DNA from: Diphasiastrum complanatum
Lineage: Eukaryota > Streptophyta > Lycopodiopsida > Lycopodiales > Lycopodiaceae
NCBI GenBank assembly: GCA_029204225.1
Contig: CM055112.1
Location: 43,211,025-43,275,024, forward strand
Direction: 5' to 3'
Length of the DNA stretch: 64,000 bases
Part shown: piece after piece, positions 33,011 to 44,205 of the stretch
Layout of the letters: each line of letters begins with the position of its first letter
Position numbering within the stretch: position 1 is the first letter of the stretch
Translations under genes and position numbers: made by a program
Notes under the pieces: model-generated
The model's input: only the letters and a program-made list of their open reading frames with translations
What the model was told of the DNA's origin: nothing
Database searches by the model: none

Positions 33011-34010
33011 CTTCAAAGTCTCAGCCAGATCAGGATCCAACTCGCCTGCTTTTAGTTTGCCAAAACCTTTACTAGTATGAGCATCCGCATAGATCTCAAC
33101 AACAGTTGGAGCCCTATTCTTTTCCTGTGCCTGGAATTTGGCACTCAACAATAGACAAAAATAAATGACATCATGAAAACAAAGGTTTTGCATATCGAAG
33201 TATACAAATGCAAGTTTTGTTGTATACACTCACATTGATGTCCGCATATCCAGCTCGACCAACATTCGCCATCTTTTGTTGTTTTGCTCTGTTGATCTTG
33301 TTTTGTTGACTCAATTTCTAAGCAAATTATTGTACACATATCAAGCAAATGAATAATAAGTCAGTAGTAGGATAAATAAATCATGCACTAACTAGAGATG
33401 ACCAAGCGTTCAAGTCAAATTTTGGTTTCAAGATACATAGATAAAACAAAAAAGTGGAATACAACTTGGAAAGTTTCACTTTTCAAGTATTGACGTACAA
33501 GCTGCCATCTCTCCTTTTCCATACACTCAAGACATTTTGGCATTAAATTTTCTACCTCTGCTTTATCAATGTCGTTCTTTGTCTCAATGAACTAACACTG
33601 GATGATAATTTGTCCTTGAAGTATTGTGATGAAAACTAGCAACTGCCTGTGATATGAAATAAAATTCATCAAACTATCTCTTCACTTTCTCTCTCTCTCT
33701 CTCTCACACACACACCCTCTCTTTCACTTGAAACTCACACACACACACACACACATGATCTATATAAGATTCAAATAAAAGTAGAGTAGTACCAAAATTC
33801 TTGACAAATTTCCTCAATTTGCACCTTTGGCACATCTCTAATTGTTGGATAATGTAGATCCAACTTGGCCTTCATCAAAGAGCCAAATGACTGTGCAAAA
33901 AAATGTTTCATTTTCTCGTTGTTGCTTTTGTCCCACTTTTCTTTTTTAATCTCTTTAGCACAATGGGGGACTCAATGGACTCCCCATCATTGGAGTTATA
34001 TTCCAATTCT
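33011..34010 (-). pseudogene. CACTA-type (En/Spm) Transposase_24-family module, spliced
   Basis: Three minus-strand exon-like blocks. The first, at about 34,010-33,790, has EKMKHFFAQSFGSLMKAKLD then YPTIRDVPKVQIEEI. The second, at about 33,315-33,234, has QNKINRAKQQKMANVGRAGY and ends at GTGAGTG. The third, 33,130-33,011, has acceptor TTCCAG, encodes RAPTVVEIYADAHTSKGF and ends at donor GTAACA. The pattern N-K-x-N-R-A-K … then P-T-x-V-E-x-x-x-x-x-H-T is the core of the plant Transposase_24 (Ptta/En/Spm) family, thought to accompany CACTA transposases. Fragmentary; no DDE transposase (TNP2) is seen. Confidence 0.6.
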
Positions 34011-35206
34011 TCTGTATTATCATTTGGAATAAATATGAACATGTAACAAGTTATGATATGTTGTATGACAATCAAGCACCATGAGTGTAATAAACTTATC
34101 TACTATGATTACATGTGCTGGGATTACTCTGCTCATAATTTGTAGTGATTTTCAGCTGCATACTCCTTTTTCTCTCTTTTGTCATTATTACATTCAAAGT
34201 TGTTTGATACTCTCTTACTAGAGAGCTGGGAAATCCTGATAATGCAACCCGCCCTCCCCTCTCCCCTACTCTCCTGCCATGCCGCCAAAGTGAGTCTTTA
34301 AGCACCTACAAGGGAGTAGACAATAGCTTCCATTGTTTCTCTTATCTCGAGGAAGTTGGATGAGGATAGGTCTTGCTTATCAAATCTCAAATTAACCTTG
34401 GAAAAAACTTGTAGGGAAATCTTAAGAATGAAAAAACTTGTAGAAAATTTTTTATAATGAAAATTTTGGCTCATTGTTTTATTTGTTGTTTGGTTACACA
34501 CAATAAATGCTTGATGTTTATTTTGCAAATGTTTGTCTTTATGTCATCTTTAGCTGAAACAATACTTTATTTTTAAAGATAAGTCATAAAGACATATATT
34601 TTAATACTTGCTAGTTTTATTATGGTTATGTTTTTAGTTTTCATGCATTATAAACTAAATCTTTGCTTAGATGTGTAGGAGGGAGGTAAGCAAGAAGGGT
34701 AGGAGAGGGAGGGTAGGGAAGGTGAGAGGTATGATCGTTTTATTTCTACTTGCTTATTTATACTTGCTTGGTGAATAAGCTCAACTGAAAAAAAAAAAGT
34801 TTAGATTAACAATTAAACTATCAATGAACAATATTTTTATCGCTATTCCATCAAAAAACACTTGCTTTCCAAAAATGGAAAGGGATCTAAACATTTGCAA
34901 TTACATTCCAATCATGAGTTTAAATAATGTCTCTTATTTATATATTGTGTAGAAGCACATTGAATACATATCTTACATGTTGTCTTAATAATGCCCATAC
35001 ACTAAATAACTCTATCTATGACTCATATTTCTCCTAAGTGGTTGCTTTTGCTGCACCAAGCGAGTTGAAGCAGACCGGTTGAGCGACACCGCCCTGCTGC
35101 CTCTAATTATAAACTCCTGCATAATTACAAAACAATAGAGCTTGTGTTAGTTTACCAATGTGTTTAGAAAAGGTAGATAGAGAAAAGAGATACAATGAGA
35201 AATGAT
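34011..35206. other. No supported gene
   Basis: Probably intronic or flanking sequence of the CACTA-type modules on either side. AT-rich, with a purine-rich patch at 34,675-34,735 and a short GC-richer patch at 35,055-35,100. A direct (CA)n/(CT)n run lies just before it, at 33,690-33,755. Confidence 0.4.
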
Positions 35207-36771
35207 TTAGAGGAGAAAAATGGTGGAGAGAGAAAATGTACAATACCTCCTCCTCACTCCGGCTGCAAAAATAGAAGATAGTATGAGTTTTGTTTTACTA
35301 ATTGAAACCTCGGTGAGGACATTACTTGTGAAAAACACAATACAAATATATGAACACAATATATTTGCAGATCTATGTGGGCTCGTCCTCCGACCCCTCG
35401 TCTTTCCTCTGATGCTCTTCCCTAAGACTCTCGTGTGCCTCCTACAAAAGAGAGTAAGAAGATTAATAACTATCAATTTCAACATTATTGTATTATACGT
35501 GAATTATTCTTTCTTGTTGAAAGTTGACATAACAAAAAACATTTATTATAATTACCCGAGCTGACTCCCAATTTATAAAAACATCTAGATTTTGGGCAAG
35601 TAGCTTGAAAAGTTCATGAGAACCATGTATGTATGCATATTCATACTCCGAACGAGTATACTCACGACCCACACATGATAACTACACAAGTAACAACATG
35701 CAAGTTTAGTAACGACCACACAAAATACCTTTTTCACTAATTTTATTTCTTTAATGTATTTTTTAGTGTAATTTAAAACTTTTGAAAATGTATGTTCAAA
35801 AATAAAAACTCACAAAGTACTGATGGAAGTACTTCTCCTCCCCACTGCCAAGATGTGAGGGCCCTGACTTTGACAAACTCCTTTGGGATGCAGTCTCTTG
35901 CTGCCGGAATTTCTCTGGAAAATCTCGATGTTGTGAGACTGCTTGCTCCCACACCTCCTCAGGTATCCATGTGGGTCTACTCCTCCTGTCCTTTACGGCC
36001 TCCCTGACAAGAGATCGCCTATGGGACACAAGCATGTGCATCCTATCTATCATTACTTTATTGTTGAAGGTGTGCTCAGGTGGATTAGGGAATCGTCTCG
36101 TTAAATCATCTATGACCCGATAGTTCTGAACGATAGGGACATCCCTCCAGTCTCTGAACATATCCTTATCAAATGCCCCATGACAGAGCTCTCTCATAGA
36201 TCCTCAACTATAGCCCCTGACGTATCAATGTCATAGTATAATATCGGACCGACTCTAGTAGGTGGGCGTCATAACCAGGTGCGGTGTCATCAGGTGGTGG
36301 TGTGTCACACACGGGTGAGTCATCTCTATATCTAGGCTCCTCGACATCGTCACCTCAACAAGCAGAAAAACAACCACCTAAATGACTCTTATGTGGTGCT
36401 GACCTAGCAATGCGAGGTGTGGAGGTCTGAGGAGTGGACCTATGTGGTGAGGGCCTCTCTGATGGTACAGGTGAATGTGCACTAGTGGGGGGCCTCTAAG
36501 GACTATCCTATTGCAAGGTCGTTGGAGAGTTTAACATGGACCTATATTGCTGGAGAACAACATCCATTTGTTCTCTCTGCCTAGTAGACGCACTACTTAA
36601 CCAGTTCATACACTCTTTCATGAGACGGAAAAAGACCGGACCCAATAGATGGAGGGTCAGACATCTGCATTTAAAAAATGAACTACGATTAAGATAACGA
36701 TGATAAACGTAAAACACAAAATTAACAATAACCACAAGCCTAAACATAAACTTTATTTTCTTTTTATTCAA
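35207..36771 (-). pseudogene. Second CACTA-type Transposase_24-family module with Pro/Ser-rich leader
   Basis: In minus order: a leader exon at 36,771-36,508 followed by a Pro/Ser/Thr-rich stretch (SAHSPVPSERPSPHRSTPQ) with frame breaks. Then 36,197-35,796 encodes FNNKVMIDRMHMLVSHRRSL, RPTWIPEEVWEQAVSQ and HLGSGEEKY, which fits the W-(I/V)-P-x-x-V-W … -x-S-x-H-x-G-S block of Transposase_24. Further small blocks follow at about 35,690-35,570 (YAYIHGSHELFKLLAQNLDV) and 35,450-35,370. It is immediately followed, in its upstream direction, by the palindrome-rich inverted repeat, as expected for the end of its transposon. Confidence 0.6.
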
Positions 36772-38287
36772 TTTCTCTCTGATAATCCCTACCTCTGATC
36801 TACTGTTTCCAAATCTTTAATTTAAATCTCTTTATATCATGTTGTCATGTATACCCTTTCTATAAATCCTTTAATCTAACCTCTAAACACTAATGTTCTT
36901 TCCACCTGTCTTACTTGTTTTCATGATTTCAAAACGTTTATCTTTATCAACCTGTAGCATATGCTCTTCACATTATCTTAGAAAGTTTCAATGGAAAGAA
37001 AATACCCACAAAAAAAGCAACAAGATTTTAACCGAAAAAAAACAACAATATTTCAACAAAACAAAGAAACAAGATTCACCGTAAACAATGCTCACCTTGT
37101 CTCCAAAAGCTTTACCACAAGAAACTTTACTCCAACTGAGGATACTGTGATAAAAGTGAGGAAAAAGAGTGTCAATGAGAGAGAGAGAGAGAGAGAGAGA
37201 GGAGGGGGGTGAGCTTTACTCAAACTGCTTCAACTCTAATGAAAGGGAAACAAAACAGTGTCAATGAGAGAGATAAAATGATAGAGAGTCATCAAGGTTT
37301 TCAAAGAACTTACTTCAAGCCCTACTCCAAGCTTTACACCTTTTTAGAGTAACACCACCGCTAGGCGCAAAAATATCCTCCTCCTCGCGCTCAAAAACCG
37401 AGAATTGAAATGGGAAGAAACCGCAACATGCCAGGTTATTTAGCTTCTGGTAATCGACTCTAAAGTCGACGCTAGAAACATCGACCTTAGCGTCGATTAC
37501 CATAACTTAATAGATGCTATGGTCGATGCTAGCATCTATTATGTCTGGTAATTGATGCTAAGGTCAAGGCTGCTAGCGTCGACCATAGCATCTATTCTCG
37601 ACGCTAAGGTCGACGATGCTAGTGTCAACCATAGAGTCGATTACCAGAAGCTGAATTACCACTGTCTAATAATAACTGGGTCGCGCGGCGTAGGTATTCT
37701 CAAAATATAGCAAATCGTTTTTTCTTAAACTGTTATTTCAAATCAACAAGGTGTCATCACAATTTGGGCGGAGATTCTACATTTCAAGAGAACGCACCTA
37801 CCAGTGGAATGGAAGAACGAAGAAAGGAAAAAGTTGAAGATACACCAAGTACTTACATATATCTATAATCATTGTCTCACATCTAGCAATTTCATACAAA
37901 ATTTTATGAAATAGGGTTTTCCTTACAGACATCAAATTTTCCTTATGCATATAAGCCATGCCATAGGTATGGGGGCGCTGCCAGGGCGCGATGCCCTCGC
38001 AACCCCGCAGGGGGGGGGGGGTGGCTATAACCCCCCCCCCCCCCCCCCCCCCCCCACCACCACCACCACCCCCTTGGCCACGACGTTTTTGCGGCCGAGT
38101 TTGCAATTCACTACTCCATCATAAAGACTACTCATGCCATCTGGTCATTAATGACACTCGTCTGATGTAACTATCAAGATCTGCTGGGTATCCAATTGCT
38201 CTCATGCCTTCTCCTCATAATGGGAGGCTTAAAGTGTGAGCTAGTCGGAACCATGCTGTACCAGAGGGTGGAGCATTTATTTCTAAC
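36715..38287 (-). repeat. Inverted-repeat partner 2 (with 21,395-23,325)
   Basis: Reverse complement of the 21.4-23.3 kb segment, including the palindrome array (37,440-37,655), the conserved small exon (37,503-37,320, minus), a short GA tract (37,175-37,201) and a GC-rich block. It lacks the tandem duplication and CT expansions of its partner, so it is probably closer to the ancestral form. Confidence 0.8.
38010..38070. repeat. Poly-G then poly-C tract (hairpin-forming)
   Basis: About 12 G (38,010-38,021), the spacer TGGCTATAA, then about 25 C (38,031-38,055) and a (CCA)n tail. The two halves can pair as a G:C hairpin or form G-quadruplex/i-motif structures. The partner copy has only CCCCCCCCGGGG at about 21,619. 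Length may be affected by sequencing error. Confidence 0.8.
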
Positions 38288-38447
38288 AATTTTTTAACTA
38301 GATATGTAGTTAATACAGTCGAAAGTTTCTCATTTTGTATTTATGTAGTTAATCTTGAGGTTGAGCTGTTTATGTTGGTAGGCATGTTTTTTGTTTAGGT
38401 TTTTTACATGTTTTATAAAAGTATTAATTTTCTTTTTATGGAGTAGA

Positions 38448-39354
38448 TCATGGAGCAAATGCTGCACACGATTGGTCATTTGAGAAAATTAGAGAGGATG
38501 TTGTCAGACGGGGTGCGACCATGGTTCCTTGCCCATGTGCCAATCGTAGAGGCCTGAAGTTTATGTCCCTTGATGTAATCGAAAAGCATTTGTTGAGGCT
38601 GGTCAACATCACAGAAAAAACAGAGGATAATGCAAGGGTATTATACTAAACTATGCATTATTAATGTACTGCAAACATGGTATGTTGTTGATTTTAGAAA
38701 GCATTTGATTTTGATGGCCTTTTGTGAAATACCTTTTACTAACTTTTCTAAATCGTTTTGTACATGTCTTTATCCTAGTCCATGTGGAGCTGGCTAGAAA
38801 GATGTCTTTCATCAGATGTGGCAAATGGTCTACCACTAGTACCACATGATGAGATAGATCAAGACATTATTAAAAGTAGGGCGTTGATGATATTTGAGTT
38901 CAATCCTAAGTTGCATGGATTGTGGCATGATGGTTCTATTCATATTAATGTTGCTTTTTCATACCATGGAAGAGATTATGAGGTTCGAATGTCCAACATA
39001 AAGGACAATGGGCATGGACTTTTTGTTTGGTGCAATGTGAAAAAGGAAGAATCTCTCTTTCCGTATGTAGGAAAACGTTACAAGTACTCAAAATGGAAAG
39101 ACCTTTGGCCGGATTATCCAAAGATGAAGGCGTATGCACTTTACAAGGATCCACATGTTCCAGTCAAACATATGCATGTTATATCAAGGGATGTTATTGA
39201 TGGAAATGTAGCTGGTTACATTAACAATTCATGCAAGTCTAAAGAGCTAACAAATATGGAATGGAGATTGGAACCTAGGAATGGTCCATGGATGGAAGAT
39301 GGAGCACCACTTCGATCGCATGGATACTTTCATTATTGCTTTTTCCTTTGCTAG
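38448..39354 (+). CDS. SET-domain-like gene fragment, two exons
   Basis: Exon 1 (38,448-38,637) follows a TTTTATGGAGTAG acceptor and encodes ATMVPCPCANRRGL with SLDVIEKHLLRL, like the CPC…N…EHL zinc-type Transposase-associated module. It splices in phase 0 from AGG/GTATTA to exon 2 (acceptor TTTATCCTAG, 38,779-39,354), open for 190 codons. Exon 2 shows SET-domain landmarks: DNGHGLFVWCNVKKEE (the G-x-G-L entry), YVGKRY, and DVIDGNVAGYINNSCKSKEL (the GN-x-x-x-(F/Y)IN-(H/N)SC signature, here INNSC). It ends before the usual GEEL-x-x-DY. A histone-lysine methyltransferase-type fold is implied; activity is unlikely without the C-terminus. Upstream exons are not found. Confidence 0.55.
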
Positions 39355-40800
39355 CTCAGTCAATGTCGTACATTTGAGTTTATCAAATTTTTCTTGAAAC
39401 CCTACCATGAAGTTCGGTAGGTTATAACTTTTTTGAACAGGTATCGGATCTCATCCGATGACACTAGATGATCAGGTACTTGCGTTTGGAGGTAAGAATC
39501 GCGTTCAAGGGTGGTCGCATCCAATTCACCTTGAAGGTGCTCACTCAAGTACAGCCATATCTAATTGCCCGACTGGCAGCAACACTTGTTGTTTGGCATC
39601 TTTGACAACCTTGTCCACTTGGTCATGTGTCATTGTCAATGAATTCTACATGGTTGCCACATAACTTTCAAGGTGCTCAGCAAATCATTTAGTTTTCTTC
39701 AGCTCGACTTCAGATTTTGCCTTTGTTGCTTGGCAATCTTGAGCTCCTAGTTCAACTGAATAACTTTTTGACTCATTAGGATATTCTCTGAACCCAGAGT
39801 CTGATATTCTGCTATCCATGTCTTTCTTTTCATCTAACATGGTCTGGATCACTCGCGCAAGGTTTGAGACTGTACCCAATGCGTCACCAGAATCCACGTG
39901 GGTTGTTGTTGGTGTTGTAGGTACTATGCTTGATCGGCATTGAGATTTTGCCAATAACTCCTCTCCTTCAAAAATATCTGCACCTTCAAAGCCATCAAGC
40001 ACCATGGCGTCAAATTGCTTCAGTGAGATAACATGGTCGACCATGAGTGTCTCTGGTGCATGATTTACTTGATCTCGGTGACTGATCTGAAAGGATGAAT
40101 AAAAAATATTCGTAGTGTCATGGAAACGATCGAATCCTTTTCGAGGGGATTGGGGATCAAAGGGTCCTAGGCTCTTAGGCATCTCAAAAATCTCATCTGG
40201 CCCTAAGGGATTAGAATCATCAAACATATCCATTAATGCCTATGTGTTTCGTGAAATTGCTCGAGTTTGTGGGGGTGAGGTGGCTTGGACAGTTGTGACT
40301 GGAATGGTGGCTCCAATGGTCACAGACTGACCTTGTGAGAAAGATCAGACAAGGGAAGCATTGATGGATTGGGGGATAGCCAGTTCAGTGCGAGTTGCAG
40401 TAGGAGGTAGAAGTGCAACTGAAGTTGTTTGCCTAGTGCAATGACGTGACATGGGAGGCAAGTCAGAAATGACGACTTTGTTGCGTAAACGACACGACTA
40501 TGAGAACTCGAGACTTGATGTGAAGACTCGGCAAGTGTGCCACAATTTGTTGCTTGGTATTGCTCTGAATGGCTCGCTTGAGCTCACCAAATACCATCTT
40601 GATCCAATTATAGGGTTCTAGAAGCTTCTTATCAAACTTGTAGTTGGACTCTACTATGCGATGCAGGATCTGAGAAGAGATGCACTCCATCCTGAGGTTG
40701 CCAACCATCATAAAGCTATTCAGTAGCCATGCAACGACATTGATAGTAGGATCTCAGATGCATTCTAACAAATAGCCATCATTGGTCCAATACAGCTTGT
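39355..40800 (-). pseudogene. Unidentified protein-coding relic (possible transposon accessory ORF)
   Basis: Two minus-strand open segments. The one at about 40,800-40,463 encodes LYWTNDGYLLECI, then AWLLNSFMMVGNLRMECISS, IVESNYKFDKKLLEPYNWIK and a conserved-looking tail. The one at 40,233-39,685 (182 codons) is acidic, with KSLGPFDPQSPRKGFDRFHD and an Asp/Ser/Thr-rich C-terminus ending KSEVELKKTK. They look like parts of one gene with frame breaks between 40,463 and 40,235. I recognise no family; similar architecture occurs in unclassified plant retroelement ORFs, but that is a guess. It is cut at about 40,800 by a copia LTR. Confidence 0.35.
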
Positions 40801-40914
40801 TGTGTAGAACAACTAATCAAACAGATCTTGATTCTAGTAACAAAGTGTGCAGTTTACTTAACTAAGGATAAGAAACAAATGCAAACTCGAAACATTTTTA
40901 TTCATGATCAACCT

Positions 40915-41265
40915 CGAAGGATTCGCGAACTTTGTCTTGAAGTCAACTTGAAAGACTCGCAAAATAGTTACCTGTAAAAGTTTATGGCTTTCTTGTTGAA
41001 ACACGAAAGATTCGCAAACAGAATCTTGTCATGAAATATTATGTTTCTTGTTCAAATCTCACCTGTCGCGAAACTATCTCGAATAGTTCGCGAAATGTTT
41101 TCTAGATTTCTTCTTCAAGCTCAAGAATTGTCATCTGTTGTGGACAATTCGTGAAAGATGAAAATGTCATGAAGAGACAAGTGTCACGAACAATTCGCGA
41201 AACACAAAGTTGAGACGAAGATATAGACTGTCGCAAATAATTCGCAAACACAATTTATTCGACCC
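40915..41265. promoter_or_regulatory. Cluster of TTCGCGAA-like palindromes in the LTR
   Basis: ATTCGCGAAC, CTGTCGCGAAAC, AGTTCGCGAAAT, AATTCGCGAAAC and several CG-to-TG/CA variants (AATTCGTGAAAG, GATTCGCAAAC, AATTCGCAAAC) occur about every 40 bp. A similar cluster is in the unrelated LTRs at 54,300 and 58,070. Likely a regulatory repeat, function unknown; it resembles the core of E2F-type sites (TTTCGCGC) but is not identical. Confidence 0.6.
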
Positions 41266-41686
41266 TGAAAACAAAGCGTCTATTTGAATATCAACCATTG
41301 TAAATGGTTAGATATCTATAGTTACAACATTGAAAGGCCAAAAGACCTGTCCTGTGGCAATATAAATACATGTGCACTACTCGTTGTACTCACTCGCTCA
41401 ATTAGAGACACAACAACGAGATAAGACAACAAGAGATGTATATTGATGATTCAGATTCAGAGTTATAAAAATTTGTTTTTGATCAATAGTTTTTTATTCG
41501 CTAAATTGTTTAAAGATGTCTCTTACTTTCGCATATAATTTCTGTACGCATATTCAATCAGAACTAATATTGTTCTAGTAGTACATAGATCATAAACAAT
41601 CCCGATTAAAGACACTGATATTAGTTTGATTTATTCAAACTTGCATCGTGTTCTCAATGAAAGAATAATTACTATTTTTCCTATAG

Positions 41687-41698
41687 TGGTATCAGAGC
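41687..41698 (+). promoter_or_regulatory. Primer-binding site
   Basis: TGGTATCAGAGC, standard initiator-Met tRNA site. The preceding LTR end (TATAG) lacks the usual CA. Confidence 0.8.
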
Positions 41699-42080
41699 AT
41701 CCGGAATAAATCTGATACAGTGTTGTCATAATATACAGGTTCAAAACTGATACAGTGATATCAGAACGAATCAGAGTCGATACAGTGGTATCTTTGTACC
41801 CCTCTCAGGATTCTTCATACATCCATCAACAAGCCGCTATTTGGAGGTTATTCAGAATTAGAAGATGTCGTCGATCATCAATATTCAAGCTAAGATCACT
41901 ACGATCTTGGATCCAGAAGGTTCAAACTACTTGATTAAAGACTTCACTCTTGTTGAAAGGTGAAGGTCCATGGCAATAGGTAGAACCAATTGAGGAGAAG
42001 TCAGTAGCTACTCCTGGCAAAGAACTTCAAGAATGGAGTTTAAAAAATGACAAATTTATAGCAATTAAGACATGTTTAAT

Positions 42081-42687
42081 AAATATGAGACTTGTGCAAG
42101 TCTCATTTTTATTCTAGTCCTTTGAAAATCATTAAATATAGATAGTTTTATACTAGTTTTTAGTTTACAAATGCATGCAAAAATGGTGCATTATTGTGTG
42201 TGTGTGTGTGTCTCCAAATAAATTTTTATGAAAGAATTGTTTTCTTGTATCGCTTATTGTGTTCTTGGGAAGTTTGTTTTCTCTTACTCCATTTATTGTT
42301 AAAAATAAATCATAAATTTTATGACAACTTTTTATCCATGCATTTAAATTTTTGTTTTCGAGATACCTCTCGAAATATAATTCAAGTTTAATGAAAATAA
42401 TAATACAAAATTTTTATCTCTAAATAGCAAATAACGTAATTGATAGAATTTTTTTTCATGGAGGATTGATTTTGTAAATCCTTGAAAAAACATAGATTTA
42501 ACTCATCTATAAAAAGAACATATCTACAACACTTTGCATATAAAAATGGGAATTTTTATTTCAAAAGTATAATATTGTACATTTCACAAAACACAAATCA
42601 TTTGTGAAGCTCATATGAATAAGATATCAAATTTGAAATAGTTGGCAATGATTGCGCACACACAAGTTGGTGACTTCGATAGTGGAG
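42081..42687. other. AT-rich stretch without a supported gene
   Basis: Only a short (GT)n at about 42,195-42,211 stands out. It may contain the 3' flank of the minus-strand phosphatase relic. Confidence 0.4.
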
Positions 42688-43636
42688 TTAAGTTCCCGTT
42701 TCTTTTTTCCACCTGAACACAAGAGATTTGATATAATCTCTTTCATCTTGCTCGAAAAATTGCTCTTTCTTCAAACCCAAATGCATTGCAAAAGTAAGTG
42801 CTTCACCTCGTGACATTATCTTTGAATTCCAGTAAGGATAGACCAATGCAATACTGTATAGTAGCTCTATCTATTCGGCATCAAGTTCCTCGTATATGGA
42901 TTGCACATTTGCTTTGTTTTGGTCTTTTGATACTGCAACGTCTAGTGAAACACCACTTTGACATACCAAAGATTTGGATTCCCATTGAAATTTTTCAATT
43001 ACAGGTCTTAAATTACCATAAAGGGAGTGAATCTCAACAACTTGTCATTGACCGATATGATTTTGTTTGGTGTATGTTTGAACATCAGAAGTCATTTACA
43101 ATCTCTTCAAATATGTCCACAATACATCATTGAGGTAATTGTCATCATTATATCCATCAAATGTTTATGGAAAAATACAATTGAATGGATTGTTCATACA
43201 TGCTTTGTATGGTGAGTCGTCGACTAATATTATTTTATGATTATTCAAGTCTGAACAAAAATGTTTCCAAACAAAGCACAAAGGCTTGAATTCAGCAATA
43301 ACATTATTTTTATTTGGTCTAATCATATCCTTTTGTTGATAGCAATTCTCCTTGCCCCATATCATAAACAATGGTATTTTGTGCCTAGCTTGACGCTCCA
43401 TAAAACAGTCTATGCTCAAAAAAAAATTGTAAGCCATTATTGACCAAATTCCAACTTTAAACAATGATAAAAGTTTGTTAAGAAACTCCAACCATCTTGG
43501 GCATAGCTGTATCCACTTTTCTTTGAAATTTGTGAATGTTTCTCAAGCCAGGATGTTTGTCCCATCGTTTCAAAAGGACGCCATTTACATCTAAGATAAT
43601 ATACATGTTATCGTCATATTGTCTGGTCTTTTGAAC
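42688..43636 (-). pseudogene. FCP1/NIF-type HAD phosphatase relic
   Basis: In minus order: acceptor ACCTAG, then MYIILDVNGVLLKRWD (HAD motif I, D-x-(D/N)-x-(V/T), as in plant FCP1-homology proteins). After a frameshift come CPRWLEFLNKLLSLFKVGIW (the RP…FL…F-V-G-(I/V)-WS block) and FMIWGKENC. Then HKIILVDDSPYKACMNNPFN (the (I/L)DDSPYKA…NP motif with the acidic pair) and NYLNDVLWTYLKRL, where family members have L-x-D-L-x-x-Y-L-x-x-L. A conserved-looking C-terminus with GEALTFAMHLG ends in KKETGT at TAA 42,688. At least four in-frame stops and one frameshift are present; one TGA sits where family members have an arginine (CGA). Role if intact: dephosphorylation of serine-phosphorylated or similar substrates. 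Confidence 0.65.
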
Positions 43637-43826
43637 CTAGAAACATATTTAAAGTGATATATCAAAACATGAGTGATATCATATTTACAAAAATAAATCA
43701 TAAAACTTATAAACTACCAAGTAAATTTTAAAAGATCATTTAAATTGTGATTCTTTAACTTTGTGAAATTTTAGAATGTATAGTTAAAATTATAATTCAA
43801 AGTGCTACGTGTATTATAAAGGACAC

Positions 43827-44205
43827 CATTAGAGGAGTTCTAAATCCAAAAAAGACCCTTTTGTAAAGATTCTTTTTATATTTTTTCTCAATTTTTTCTT
43901 ACACATGGACCAATCAAAACACTCAAATTTGAAATCTACGTAACGTAACTTTTTGAGTCCACATTTTGAATCCACACTAAAAATGGCATAACTTTTTAGT
44001 GGTAAGTCCGAATTTAGCGGAGTTTGGTGCATTGGAAAGCGCTCAACAAGGGCTTTCCAATGATATGTTAGATGACAGACTTCTGAACTACAATTAAAAA
44101 GTTATGGCAAGTCAAAAATATTAGTGCTATAATATTTTAATAATATAAACTACATCTGGCACGAATTCTTAAAGGGTCTTTTTGGAGCTCAAAACTCCTC
44201 TAATG
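43827..44205. mobile_element. Complete MITE with about 35-bp imperfect terminal inverted repeats
   Basis: It begins CATTAGAGGAGTTCTAAAT, followed by a CCAAAAAAGACCCTTT block, and ends with the inverted counterpart AAAGGGTCTTTTTGG then ACTCCTCTAATG. It is 379 bp long with no ORF. Related 5' ends are at 12,817 and 63,123. No clear target duplication could be read, so the superfamily is undetermined. It lies between the phosphatase and methyltransferase relics. Confidence 0.8.

Larger units (their letters stand above)
40801..42080 (+). mobile_element. 5' end of a copia element: LTR, primer site, start of gag
   Basis: The LTR is roughly 40,801-41,684, the primer-binding site TGGTATCAGAGC is at 41,687-41,698, and gag begins near 41,863 with MSSIINIQAKITTILDPEGS, then breaks up by 42,080. 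The LTR is rich in TTCGCGAA-like words (40,920-41,260). The rest of the element is missing. Confidence 0.7.

Noticed and set aside
34096-34305. Small arginine-rich ORF on the minus strand
   Set aside because: No homology, no splice context and no codon signal; probably chance.
37798-38106. Glycine-run ORF on the minus strand
   Set aside because: Produced by the poly-C tract inside a non-coding repeat.
40801-42080. Integrated plant pararetrovirus
   Set aside because: The primer site, LTR structure and gag start match copia elements; no movement protein or coat motifs are present.
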